Origin: SHAN690 sp040221375
Lineage (GTDB): Bacteria > Bacteroidota > Bacteroidia > Flavobacteriales_G > Salibacteraceae
Assembly: GCA_040221375.1 (NCBI GenBank)
Contig: JAVKEP010000082.1
Location: 1-64,000 of the forward strand
DNA length: 64,000 nt
Direction: 5' to 3'
Made by a program: the position numbers and the translations under genes. The notes beneath the pieces are model-generated. The model had not been told where the DNA came from. It searched no databases and saw only the letters and a list, made by a program, of their open reading frames with translations. This document shows, piece by piece, positions 51,163-59,753 of the stretch; within the stretch, counting starts at the first letter, position 1; every line of letters begins with the position of its first letter.

Positions 51163-54134
51163 TGTGAACGAATCAACGTGAAGGTACCGCGGAAGCTGGT
51201 GTTTTCACCCATCGCATCCGTAGCGTTTAAGAGGTAGTAGTATACGCCCGGAAGTGCTTCTGTTCCGTTGATTTCACCATCCCAGCACTGGGCTTGGTTG
51301 GATGAGTACAAAACTTCGCTTCCCCACCGCGTGAAGATGGAAAACTCAAAGTCAAGAATGTTGGTGAGTTCCAGGCAAAACTCATCGTTGATTCCGTCAG
51401 AACTTGGGGTGAATACATTGGGAATATATACCGTACCTGGACACAGGTCGTTGAGGCCAACACTGTCCGTGTGTATACAGCCAAAGGTGTCAATCACCGT
51501 AATGAAGTATTCACCGGGATCCGTAATCAGAGACTCCCTTTCCAGGTCCCCGTTCGACCATGTGAAACTTGATGCCTCAATGGTAGAAACCTCGAAAAGC
51601 AGCGAATCGCCCTGACAAATGGTCCGGGTGGTGCTGTCCGTTATGAGAATACGCGGAGCTTTGAATACATTGAGATTACTTACAAGGGTATCGCACCTCA
51701 GTCGGGCTTCAACTTGGTAGAACCCTTTGCTCACTGGAATCGTACGTGTGCTTGAACCCGTATTCCAACGATAGGTCCAAGGGAAATCATCCGCGGCGTC
51801 ACCAATAATGACCGTATCTAAGGGCGAGCAAATCGTGGTATCGTTGCCAATGGTAAATATGTAGTTGGTGTCATACGAGAGCACTTCAACGGTGTCTGAT
51901 ACAAAACCACATTGATTCGATTGGCTGTACCAATAGGTTCCTGCCCCTTGCATTACGGTCAGCGTTGGGCCTACAGATCCATCGCTCCAATTGACAGATT
52001 GCGAGTCGGCTGAGGCCAGTAATATGAGCGGATTGCTCGGATCGCCAAAGCATGTAACGTCTCGGTCGGGCAGTACATTGTAAATGGGCGCATCGATTTG
52101 GATGTTGATCGTATCACTCACCGTATCGCAGGAATTTCCTACGCGCACCCAGTATAGCCCAGATTCAGTAATCGTCCTGATCGGTACAGTTTGACCGTCG
52201 TTCCAGGTATAGACTGCGCCTTCAAAAGTGACGTCCAGCTCGATGCCTATGGTGTCACAACCCGCAGTGTCTGATGGGAAATTGAGCACCGGCTGTGCGG
52301 CTTCATTGAGTATGACGTTCAACGTATCCGTGCTGGTTCCACACGCATTGCTCGCCTGCAGCCAGTAGGTTCCTGTAGAAGATACAGCGAAGGAGGTGTC
52401 ATGCGAACCATCTTGCCAGGTATAAAACGCATTCGGCAAGTCAGGATCGATGATGAAATTTACATCTGCGCAGACCGACGTGTCGTTGCCGAGGGTAAAC
52501 TGAGGCGGTTGAGAAACGAGCGTTACTTGCACCGAGTCAGTCCAAACACAACTTTGGTGAAATATTTCTACGCTGTGCCAACCGGCCTGATTCGTAGTGT
52601 AGCTGTTGTTCGTAGATCCATCTTCCCATAGTACACACGCATCATACCATGTAGCGTCAAAAGTGATCGATTGCCCCGAGCACATTGTTGTGTCCGGTCC
52701 AATGAGGTTCACCGCAGTATCCCAAATGATTATGTTTCGAGTAAATGTGTCGCCCAGAGCTCCTCGATATGCGAATAAAGTTACTTGAAAAGTATCGGGA
52801 GCGTTGCTGAATACGTGCCCTGCATTGAGATCGGTACTGATGTTTGCCGAGCCGGTAGACGGGTCACCGAAATTCCAACGCACGCTGTCAAGTCCAATCG
52901 TGTCTTCCGGCATAAACCAAGTCGTATCGTTTTCGCAGTTGGTGCCAAACGAATACGTAATGCCATCGCTCATGAAACTCGAAACGAAATTGGTCACGCC
53001 AGAAAAAATGATGCTATCGGTGAGCAAATGATTGTCGATATACCCGCAGTCAGGACACATTTCTTCCGGACTGCCGATTACGCCTAATGTATCCGCATTG
53101 AAAGGCGAAGGCTTGAAGTAGGACACGTATATTTTTTTGTCGTTAGCGAGTTGCAGATCCGTATAGAGTTTGAATGGATTGTTGTTCGAGACGATCGTTT
53201 CGCTCGCCAACAGGCAATCAACGGATGCATGGTCGAGATCGAACTGATGGATGCCCGCGGGGTTACTACCACTAGAAACACGACGTCCGTAAAAGAGCTT
53301 TTTACTATCTGCGCTGAACTCCACACCGAAAGGAAACACACTGTTTCCGGAAGCCAGGGTAATCGGGTCTGTCAAAACTCCCGTGGTATTATTGAAACGG
53401 AATAGTTGAACATAGCCTGATGAGAAATTGCAGGTTGCGAGCCAGGATCCGTCAGGTGAGATTTTCATTTGACCCGTCTCCTCGCCGGAGCCCGAACTGT
53501 TCAGATGCTCTATGCCGATGGCGCTGATTACCGGAGTGGTATTCACTCCGTTGTCGTCGACCAAAAATGCGTGAAATTCATCCGATTCCCACTTGTGGGC
53601 CACCACCCAATAGCCCTTGTCGTTTCCGTGCCTCGTAGCCGCCATTTTTTCGGTGGCACTGTCGAGCAACATGGTCGGGCCAACAACTCCGCCATTTCCG
53701 CCGTTCAAGGTCATCTCCACGTCGTAGTATTGAAAGCCGTTGGGCCCTGCATTGGCGTCGTTGACGAAAAGGTAATAGCGCGTACTACTGATGGTCGCTG
53801 GAACGATCAATGAGGATTGCGTCGCCTGTGGGTCGCCTACGAGCCCTGTGCCTCCTGACATCACCGCTCCTCCCGCCTCCCAAACCTTGTTGCCGTTGCT
53901 GTAAAAAATCAGGTCGCCATTCAGGTCAGAAATGGCAGATGTTCCCATTGAACCCGTACACGATGTGCTGTAAGTAACGGGAGTACCAGAAGAGAAGTCT
54001 AGGCCATTGAAGGATGCAAATGCCCAATGGTTTGCCCGAAAACCCTGTGAAAGGGAAGGAATTGAAAGGACAATCAGGAAAACAGATGAAAACAGCTGGA
54101 TAAGCGTTTTCTTTGTTGTTAAACTGTTTGTCAT
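51159..54134 (-). CDS. Secreted beta-propeller/Ig-repeat protein with T9SS type B sorting domain
   Basis: 991 residues. A signal peptide ends at LSIPSLSQ. Residues about 30-400 are a beta-propeller-like domain opening with FRANHWAFASFNGLDFSSG, clearly related to the start of the protein at 8706-12269. A PKD-like domain (SVRWNFGDPSTGSANIS) follows, then a series of Ig-like repeats with YTWQDGSHDTSFAV, YTWNDGQTVPIRTI and YRWNTGSSTRTIPV. The type B sorting domain is VYIPNVFTPSSDGINDEF, FSIFTRWGSEVLYS and CWDGEINGTEALPG. Its start codon touches that of the divergent lipoprotein gene (CATATG). Confidence 0.88.
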   Translation of the reverse strand: MTNSLTTKKTLIQLFSSVFLIVLSIPSLSQGFRANHWAFASFNGLDFSSGTPVTYSTSCTGSMGTSAISDLNGDLIFYSNGNKVWEAGGAVMSGGTGLVGDPQATQSSLIVPATISSTRYYLFVNDANAGPNGFQYYDVEMTLNGGNGGVVGPTMLLDSATEKMAATRHGNDKGYWVVAHKWESDEFHAFLVDDNGVNTTPVISAIGIEHLNSSGSGEETGQMKISPDGSWLATCNFSSGYVQLFRFNNTTGVLTDPITLASGNSVFPFGVEFSADSKKLFYGRRVSSGSNPAGIHQFDLDHASVDCLLASETIVSNNNPFKLYTDLQLANDKKIYVSYFKPSPFNADTLGVIGSPEEMCPDCGYIDNHLLTDSIIFSGVTNFVSSFMSDGITYSFGTNCENDTTWFMPEDTIGLDSVRWNFGDPSTGSANISTDLNAGHVFSNAPDTFQVTLFAYRGALGDTFTRNIIIWDTAVNLIGPDTTMCSGQSITFDATWYDACVLWEDGSTNNSYTTNQAGWHSVEIFHQSCVWTDSVQVTLVSQPPQFTLGNDTSVCADVNFIIDPDLPNAFYTWQDGSHDTSFAVSSTGTYWLQASNACGTSTDTLNVILNEAAQPVLNFPSDTAGCDTIGIELDVTFEGAVYTWNDGQTVPIRTITESGLYWVRVGNSCDTVSDTINIQIDAPIYNVLPDRDVTCFGDPSNPLILLASADSQSVNWSDGSVGPTLTVMQGAGTYWYSQSNQCGFVSDTVEVLSYDTNYIFTIGNDTTICSPLDTVIIGDAADDFPWTYRWNTGSSTRTIPVSKGFYQVEARLRCDTLVSNLNVFKAPRILITDSTTRTICQGDSLLFEVSTIEASSFTWSNGDLERESLITDPGEYFITVIDTFGCIHTDSVGLNDLCPGTVYIPNVFTPSSDGINDEFCLELTNILDFEFSIFTRWGSEVLYSSNQAQCWDGEINGTEALPGVYYYLLNATDAMGENTSFRGTFTLIRSH

Positions 54135-54614
54135 ATGAGCGCTCCTCTTCTTGTTAACCGGCCAATTGTCATGCTTGTCACTATCATGACGGTCGTTTTC
54201 CTTTCGGGTTGTGAATTTAAGGATGTTGTACTTGACCGGGTCGATCGATTTGAAATAAACTCGTTGGAGGCTGGGAAGTTGGACGCAAACATTCGCCTTG
54301 TCCTTACAAACCCTAATTCATTCCCCATCACGATCAAGGCTGGGGAATTTGATATTTATTCAGGCAAGATTCATTTAGGCGATGCGCATTTAAAAAGGTC
54401 GTTCAAAATCAGCGCCAATTCTACCAAAGAATACGACGTAGAAGTAAATGGAACCATTGGAGACATGCTGGCCGCGGGTATTACAGGATTGGCCGGAATG
54501 CTCACAGGCAAAAAGCCTGAAATGACGGTCAAAGGGGAGCTTAAAGCCGGGAATTTTTTCTATACCAAAAAGGTGCCGGTTGAATTGAAAACCGAGATGC
54601 CCCTCAATCTATAG
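54135..54614 (+). CDS. LEA type 2 (WHy) domain lipoprotein
   Basis: 159 residues. The lipoprotein signal ends in VTIMTVVFLSGC. The mature part is a single LEA_2/WHy beta-sandwich: DRFEINSLEAGKLDANIRLV with the NPNSFPI motif (LTNPNSFPITIKAGEFDIYS), typical of the family. Its role is probably stress-related or structural in the periplasm; unproven. The ATG at 54135 is directly adjacent to the divergent start at 54134. M at 54171 (MLVTIMTVVFLSGC) is a plausible alternative and would leave 36 bases between them. Its 3' end overlaps the convergent GH3 gene by 11 bases. Confidence 0.78.
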   Translation: MSAPLLVNRPIVMLVTIMTVVFLSGCEFKDVVLDRVDRFEINSLEAGKLDANIRLVLTNPNSFPITIKAGEFDIYSGKIHLGDAHLKRSFKISANSTKEYDVEVNGTIGDMLAAGITGLAGMLTGKKPEMTVKGELKAGNFFYTKKVPVELKTEMPLNL

Positions 54615-55719
54615 AGGGTCCGAAGACCATTCCTAAACAAAGCTTCATGCGGATGACGCGTTTAACTGAAGCTTCAATTTGATTTTTGAATGCTGGATCC
54701 TTAGCCATTTCGTTGATGATGGATGAAATGGTCCCGACTTCATCTGGGGGCATCAAGATGATGTCACATCCAGCCTTTGCGGCCAGAAGGGTAGAGTTTG
54801 GAATCTCCACCACCGCACCCATGTTCATAGCATCCGTCACGATTAACCCTTGAAACCCAAGCTCTTCTCTCAGGAGACCTGATACGATTAATGGACTCAT
54901 CGTCGAAGGCATTCCACCCGTCGCGTACTTTTTATTGTTTTCAATGGCTATGTGAGCTACCATGATGGATAGCACCCCGGCTTGTATAACAGGCTTGTAC
55001 AGAGAGACTTCCGTCAGCTCACCGTCGATGTACACCAATTTTTTATGCGTGTCGCCACTCACCCGTCCGTGCCCCGGAAAATGCTTCGCAGTAGCAACAA
55101 TTTGATCGGACTGAGTTTTGCGGATAAAGGCATTGGCCAAAGGAACGATCGTGGCCGAGTCGCCACCCAGTGTTCGGTTTCCAATGGCTTCGTTGTTTGG
55201 TGAAACATCAATCACCGGCGCGAAATTGTGGCGGAATCCAACGTCGATCAAAGTGCTGTCGATGATGCGCACTGCCGCTTCGATTTGCTCTACGGTCTTG
55301 AGTTCGTTGGTCGGTGGCATTTCGGGCGTTCCTGGCAGGCGCCGGTTAAATAAACTCGGCTCGGCATCCATGCTCATCAATAGGGGATAACCGATCGATA
55401 GATCACCCAAAGCCCGAATATGTTGCTTGAACTCTGCGGGATCTCCGCTCAGAAAAATCACCCCTCCCACCAAGCGCTGTTGCACCAATGGCTCTACAAC
55501 CGTCATCGGTTTACCAAGCCTGCCTAAGGAGGTGACAATCATTTGTCCGACCCGCTGCTCAGGTTTCAATTGCTTGAAGATCAGATCTACCTGCTTTTGA
55601 AGTTCCAGATTGTCTGAGTAGAAATCAGAAAGTTGGTAAAGGCCGCGGTCGTTTTGACCTTGCACGGCTACACTGAGGAGCACGCAGCACATTAGCGGTA
55701 AGAAGAATAATCGTTGCAT
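54604..55719 (-). CDS. Glycoside hydrolase family 3 N-terminal domain protein (NagZ-like)
   Basis: 371 residues with signal peptide MQRLFFLPLMCCVLLSVAVQ. The GH3 catalytic barrel shows the N-acetylhexosaminidase motif KHFPGHGRVSGDTHKK (K-H-F-P-G-H-G-x4-D-T-H) and the nucleophile Asp in LIVTDAMNMGAVVE. Size and motif fit NagZ-type beta-N-acetylglucosaminidases that process peptidoglycan fragments, but this one is exported. Many Bacteroidota relatives are fused to a beta-lactamase-like domain; this one is the GH3 part alone. TAGGTTTG ends 4 bases before the ATG. Confidence 0.9.
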   Translation of the reverse strand: MQRLFFLPLMCCVLLSVAVQGQNDRGLYQLSDFYSDNLELQKQVDLIFKQLKPEQRVGQMIVTSLGRLGKPMTVVEPLVQQRLVGGVIFLSGDPAEFKQHIRALGDLSIGYPLLMSMDAEPSLFNRRLPGTPEMPPTNELKTVEQIEAAVRIIDSTLIDVGFRHNFAPVIDVSPNNEAIGNRTLGGDSATIVPLANAFIRKTQSDQIVATAKHFPGHGRVSGDTHKKLVYIDGELTEVSLYKPVIQAGVLSIMVAHIAIENNKKYATGGMPSTMSPLIVSGLLREELGFQGLIVTDAMNMGAVVEIPNSTLLAAKAGCDIILMPPDEVGTISSIINEMAKDPAFKNQIEASVKRVIRMKLCLGMVFGPSID

Positions 55720-55723
55720 GGTT

Positions 55724-55731
55724 CAAACCTA
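55724..55731 (-). promoter_or_regulatory. -7 element of the GH3 gene, leaderless spacing
   Basis: TAGGTTTG on the minus strand, exact TAnnTTTG, with 4 bases to the ATG at 55719. Confidence 0.55.
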
Positions 55732-55766
55732 TCCCAATATCATGCCGATGGCTGGCCGCATTCCAA

Positions 55767-55774
55767 TATTTTTG
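55767..55774 (+). promoter_or_regulatory. -7 element of the YihY-family gene
   Basis: TATTTTTG, exact TAnnTTTG, 15 bases before the ATG at 55790, supporting that start over the upstream codon at 55718. Confidence 0.5.
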
Positions 55775-55789
55775 AACTTTACTTTATTG

Positions 55790-57145
55790 ATGGCGAAACA
55801 CAACGACAACTGGTTGCCAAAGTACATCCATGATTACATCTGGAACGTGCGTTTGGAAGATAGAAATGCGATGACGGCTTTTTTTCTCAAGCAAGTCCGC
55901 ATCATCCTGATCGTCCTACGCAACTACGCGAAAGACAACCTGCAGCTCCAAGCAGCCGGATTGACATTCTACACCTTGCTGTCGGTGGTCCCGCTGGTCG
56001 CCTTGGCTTTTGCAGTTGCCAAGGGCTTTGGATTTCAAGAAGCGCTGGAGTCGCAGTTGACTTCTGCGTTCAGCGGACACGAAGAGGTGGTAGATCAAGT
56101 CATGACATTCTCAGGCCGCATGCTTGAGAATACGAAAGGCGGTTTGTTGGCAGGCATTGGAGTGGTTATCCTTCTCTGGACCGTAATGCGACTCTTAGTC
56201 CGCATTGAAATGTCCTTCAATGATATTTGGAAGGTAGCGAAAGGCCGTACATGGCTGAGGCGATTCACCGAATACTTCAGCATCATGCTTTTTGCCCCTG
56301 TCATTGTCATCCTCGCCGGCAGCATCACGGTGGTGATCTCCCAAGAATTGGAAAATTTAATCGCGGGATACGACTTCCTCCTATCGGTGGGTCCCGTGCT
56401 TCATTTCGGCATTAAGATGATTCCCTATACATTGATTTGGCTGCTCTTCACTTTCGTTTATATGGTGATGCCCAACACGAAGGTGAAATTCAAATCCGCT
56501 TTGATCGCTGGAATCATTGCCGGAACTTCATTTCAGTTCTTGGAGTGGGGCTACATCAATTTTCAAGTCGGCGTGAGTAAGTACAACGCAATTTACGGAA
56601 GCTTTGCAGCCTTGCCATTGTTCCTTATTTGGGTGAATATTTCTTGGCTCATGACCTTGATCGGAGCAGAGATCGCTTACGCGAATCAGTACGTTAGTGA
56701 GATCGAAAACGAAGTCGACGGTGATCGCTTGAGCAATTCTCAGCGCCACGTCATCGCATTGATGTTGATGAAGCGGATTGCTGCTGCCTTTGATCGGGGA
56801 GATGAGCCTTTCTCAGCCCAAGACCTGAGCGGTGCTATGGATTTACCCTACGGCGTCACCTCGCGCATTCTCGACCTTATGGTCGAGGCAAAATTGCTCA
56901 GCGAGATCGAACACTCCAACAAGGAGGCTTCGAGCTACTTGCCCCATAAATCTACTGAAAAGCTATACGTTGACGACATCATGAAGGCCATCGACCTAGT
57001 TGGGTTTACCGAGATTCCTCGACTGAAAGACTCTGATTACAATGAGTATTTCTTGAAGTACAACGCGCTTCGCGAAGCGATGAATGATGCGCCCCAAAAC
57101 TTACTGGTTCGGGAATTGCCCGACCTTCACATTTCTAAATCATAG
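55790..57145 (+). CDS. YihY/BrkB-family membrane protein with C-terminal winged helix
   Basis: 451 residues from MAKHNDNWLPKYIHDYIWNV. The YihY/virulence factor BrkB domain (formerly called RNase BN) spans about 35-310, with six helices and the blocks QAAGLTFYTLLSVVPLVALA and YGSFAALPLFLIWVNISWLM. The last 130 residues are cytoplasmic and include a winged-helix-like segment: VIALMLMKRIAAAFDRGDEP, AMDLPYGVTSRILDLMVEAK. Transport of an unknown substrate is the usual suggestion for YihY proteins. Start choice rests on the family N-terminus and the nearby -7 element. Confidence 0.87.
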   Translation: MAKHNDNWLPKYIHDYIWNVRLEDRNAMTAFFLKQVRIILIVLRNYAKDNLQLQAAGLTFYTLLSVVPLVALAFAVAKGFGFQEALESQLTSAFSGHEEVVDQVMTFSGRMLENTKGGLLAGIGVVILLWTVMRLLVRIEMSFNDIWKVAKGRTWLRRFTEYFSIMLFAPVIVILAGSITVVISQELENLIAGYDFLLSVGPVLHFGIKMIPYTLIWLLFTFVYMVMPNTKVKFKSALIAGIIAGTSFQFLEWGYINFQVGVSKYNAIYGSFAALPLFLIWVNISWLMTLIGAEIAYANQYVSEIENEVDGDRLSNSQRHVIALMLMKRIAAAFDRGDEPFSAQDLSGAMDLPYGVTSRILDLMVEAKLLSEIEHSNKEASSYLPHKSTEKLYVDDIMKAIDLVGFTEIPRLKDSDYNEYFLKYNALREAMNDAPQNLLVRELPDLHISKS

Positions 57146-57168
57146 CAGCGAGCTGTTACTTTCACACC

Positions 57169-58455
57169 ATGCGCATCATTTCCTTGACTTTCATCCTATT
57201 CCTTTCTTCCTTATCCGTCGTTTCTCAAGAGTGGGATACCCTCCGGTTCATGACGTATAACCTGCTCTATTATGGCGAGGTCACCAATTTTTGCACGACT
57301 TCTAACAACGACATCAATGAGAAAGACACCTACTTTAAAAGTATCGCCAAGTACGTAAAACCAGATTTGCTGCTGGTCAATGAAATGGGCGCTTCCATTG
57401 TCTACGCTGACCGGATCATCGAGAAGGTATTGAATACAGACGGCGTGAATCGCTACAAACGGGCCCCTATTCAAAACAATTCATTCAGCGATTTGGTCAA
57501 CGGAGTCTTTTACGACAAATCGAAGCTCTCGTTATTAAAGCAGGATAAATTGACCCAAGCAACGAATGGATCCAGCATCGTGCGGGCCATTGACATCTGC
57601 ACATTTTACTATAAGGATCCCTATTTGGGACCGACTTCTGACACAACATTTCTTTACCTGATAGGCATGCACCTCAAAGCGGGAAGCAGTGCATCGGATG
57701 TTTCAGCAAGAGACATTGCAACGCTCTCGGTCATGGACTACCTCGTGGATCACTATCCTCCTGGCTACTACATTACGGCGGGCGATATGAACGTAGGCGG
57801 ATCTTCCGAACAGGCTTTTCAAAACTTCTTGGCCAACAGCAATGGAGACTACGCGATGAGAGACCCGCTGATCACCGGAAGCTGGAGCAGTTCGTCTTCG
57901 TTTGCTTATGCCCATACGCAATCCACCCATACCGAAAGCGGATGCCATTCAGGGGGCGGACTCGATGATCGGTTCGACATAGTTCTGTTGAGCCAGCAAA
58001 TAATGGACGATACTGGGTCCGTGCGATTCGTTGAGGGGTCATACAAAACCGTGGGCAATGACGGAAACCACTACAACCAATCCATTCTGCAAGGAACAAA
58101 TAACAGCGTGCCTTCAGCGGTGTTAGGAGCGCTCTACGAAATGAGTGACCACCTTCCTGTTCGACTCGATTTGCGCTTCAAAAGGTTAGAGCAAGACAGC
58201 GATACGATACCTACGTCGATAGTACGTCCAGCTCAGAATGATTGGAACATCGGGATGGTCAATCATCACCTGCAGATCAGCGGTTTGGGTGTAGAGGACA
58301 GGGTAGTGGTTGCGGACCTCACTGGCCGCATGCATTACGCCGCAAAATCGAACGGAGGAGATCTTGTTGTCATCAACGGCTTTGAATCGGGCGTCTACAT
58401 CGTAACTGTTTCCAATGAAACGATGAGAAAAACAGAGAAGGTTTTTATCCCTTAG
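57169..58455 (+). CDS. Secreted endonuclease/exonuclease/phosphatase-family protein with T9SS type A sorting domain
   Basis: 428 residues with signal peptide MRIISLTFILFLSSLSVVSQ. The EEP (DNase I-like) fold has its active-site set: LRFMTYNLLYYGE (Asn), DLLLVNEMGAS (Glu), LIGMHLKAGSS (His), YYITAGDMNVGGSSEQAF (DxN) and EMSDHLPVRLDL (terminal His). After residue about 350 a type A C-terminal domain follows (NDWNIGMVNHHLQISGLG, VVVADLTGRMHYAA, GVYIVTVSNE). It is therefore probably a surface or released nuclease or phosphodiesterase. The substrate is not determinable. Its stop overlaps the rodA stop. Confidence 0.85.
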   Translation: MRIISLTFILFLSSLSVVSQEWDTLRFMTYNLLYYGEVTNFCTTSNNDINEKDTYFKSIAKYVKPDLLLVNEMGASIVYADRIIEKVLNTDGVNRYKRAPIQNNSFSDLVNGVFYDKSKLSLLKQDKLTQATNGSSIVRAIDICTFYYKDPYLGPTSDTTFLYLIGMHLKAGSSASDVSARDIATLSVMDYLVDHYPPGYYITAGDMNVGGSSEQAFQNFLANSNGDYAMRDPLITGSWSSSSSFAYAHTQSTHTESGCHSGGGLDDRFDIVLLSQQIMDDTGSVRFVEGSYKTVGNDGNHYNQSILQGTNNSVPSAVLGALYEMSDHLPVRLDLRFKRLEQDSDTIPTSIVRPAQNDWNIGMVNHHLQISGLGVEDRVVVADLTGRMHYAAKSNGGDLVVINGFESGVYIVTVSNETMRKTEKVFIP

Positions 58456-59753
58456 CGCAGCACGTACTTACGTTCTGAGTCAAGTTTGATGAAGGTAAAG
58501 AGCAAAAGCGTAAAGGACCACAAAGAAGAGCCTCCATAACTGAAGAACGGCAGCGGAATTCCGATAACGGGTGCCAGACCAATGGCCATTCCTATATTGA
58601 TAGCCACATGGATAAATAGTATGGATGCGACGCTGTAGCCGTAGATCCGGGTAAATGCACTTCGTTGGTTCTCAGCATTCCAAATGATGCGACCCAGTAA
58701 GAATACGAAGAGTGAAATCACGACAAAGCTTCCAATGAAGCCCCACTCCTCGCCGACGGTACAGAAAATGAAGTCTGTACTTTGTTCAGGCACGAAGTGA
58801 AACTTCGTTTGCGTTCCCTGTAGAAACCCTTTGCCGCTGAAGCCGCCAGACCCGATCGCTATCTTCGACTGATGCACATTGTATCCAGCCCCAAGTGGAT
58901 CTGAAACGATTCCTAAAAGTTCGTTGATTCGGTTTTGATGGTGGGGCTTGAGTACTTTGTCAAACAGCCAATCTACACTTAAAAAATATCCCAATGACAC
59001 TGCGTAAGCGCCGCCAACTACCAGTCGGCTTCCTTTTCGCTTACTGAGCAGGTAGAGTATTGCAGCGGCGAGCATCGTCAATCCAACAATGAAAACCATC
59101 TTGCCTTCAATTAATTGGCCGCTTACGGTCCATTCAAACTGCTTGAGGTAGAGCGCAATGACAAAAAGCGCGGCGGCGATAAATCCGATGCCAAATATCC
59201 ATCCACTCAGTCCTTGTCGGTATAGTACGATAAGCAACGAAGCGAATACTAGGGTAGACCCTACGTCAGGTTGGAGCATAATCAAAGCCGCGGGGAAGAA
59301 GATGATTCCCAGCGCGTAGAGCTTCGTTTTCCATTGGTCGAAACGCTTGCCCTCATCGCTTAGGTATTTGGCAAGCGCAAGCGCAGTACCGAACTTGGCA
59401 ATTTCACTGGGCTGGAAACTGATCGAGCCGATGACGAACCAGGATTGGGCGCCTTTGATTTCTGTGCCAATAAGCAATACTGCCAACAGAAGTACCACGG
59501 CCGCACCATAAATGAGGTAGGCGAAAGTTTCAAAAAACCGGTGGTCAAAAAACAGAATGGTAATTGCGATGACGCTCGCGAGGCCGATCCACAGCGCTTG
59601 CTTTCCATGGTTTTTAGCGAGGTCAAAGATCGAAGGGTGGCTCTCGTCATACGTGGCTGCATAAATGCTGATCCATCCAAACAACACGAGGGCCGCGAAG
59701 GTGATTACCATCACCCAATCGATGTCTTCGAATATGCTGCGCTTAATCCTCAT
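58452..59753 (-). CDS. rodA: Rod shape-determining protein RodA (SEDS glycosyltransferase)
   Basis: 433 residues, about ten membrane helices. SEDS blocks: SFQPSEIAKFGTALALAKYL, LIMLQPDVGSTLVFASLLIV, GGFSGKGFLQGTQTKFHFVP, ADFIF-like STDFIFCTVGEEWGFIG and IGIPLPFFSYGGSSLWSF. RodA polymerises lipid II glycan strands during elongation together with PBP2. A Lys-rich loop and extra helices near residues 200-260 make it longer than E. coli RodA (370). It overlaps the PBP2 gene stop by 11 bases and ends the mreB-mreC-mreD-mrdA-rodA operon. Confidence 0.94.
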   Translation of the reverse strand: MRIKRSIFEDIDWVMVITFAALVLFGWISIYAATYDESHPSIFDLAKNHGKQALWIGLASVIAITILFFDHRFFETFAYLIYGAAVVLLLAVLLIGTEIKGAQSWFVIGSISFQPSEIAKFGTALALAKYLSDEGKRFDQWKTKLYALGIIFFPAALIMLQPDVGSTLVFASLLIVLYRQGLSGWIFGIGFIAAALFVIALYLKQFEWTVSGQLIEGKMVFIVGLTMLAAAILYLLSKRKGSRLVVGGAYAVSLGYFLSVDWLFDKVLKPHHQNRINELLGIVSDPLGAGYNVHQSKIAIGSGGFSGKGFLQGTQTKFHFVPEQSTDFIFCTVGEEWGFIGSFVVISLFVFLLGRIIWNAENQRSAFTRIYGYSVASILFIHVAINIGMAIGLAPVIGIPLPFFSYGGSSLWSFTLLLFTFIKLDSERKYVLR

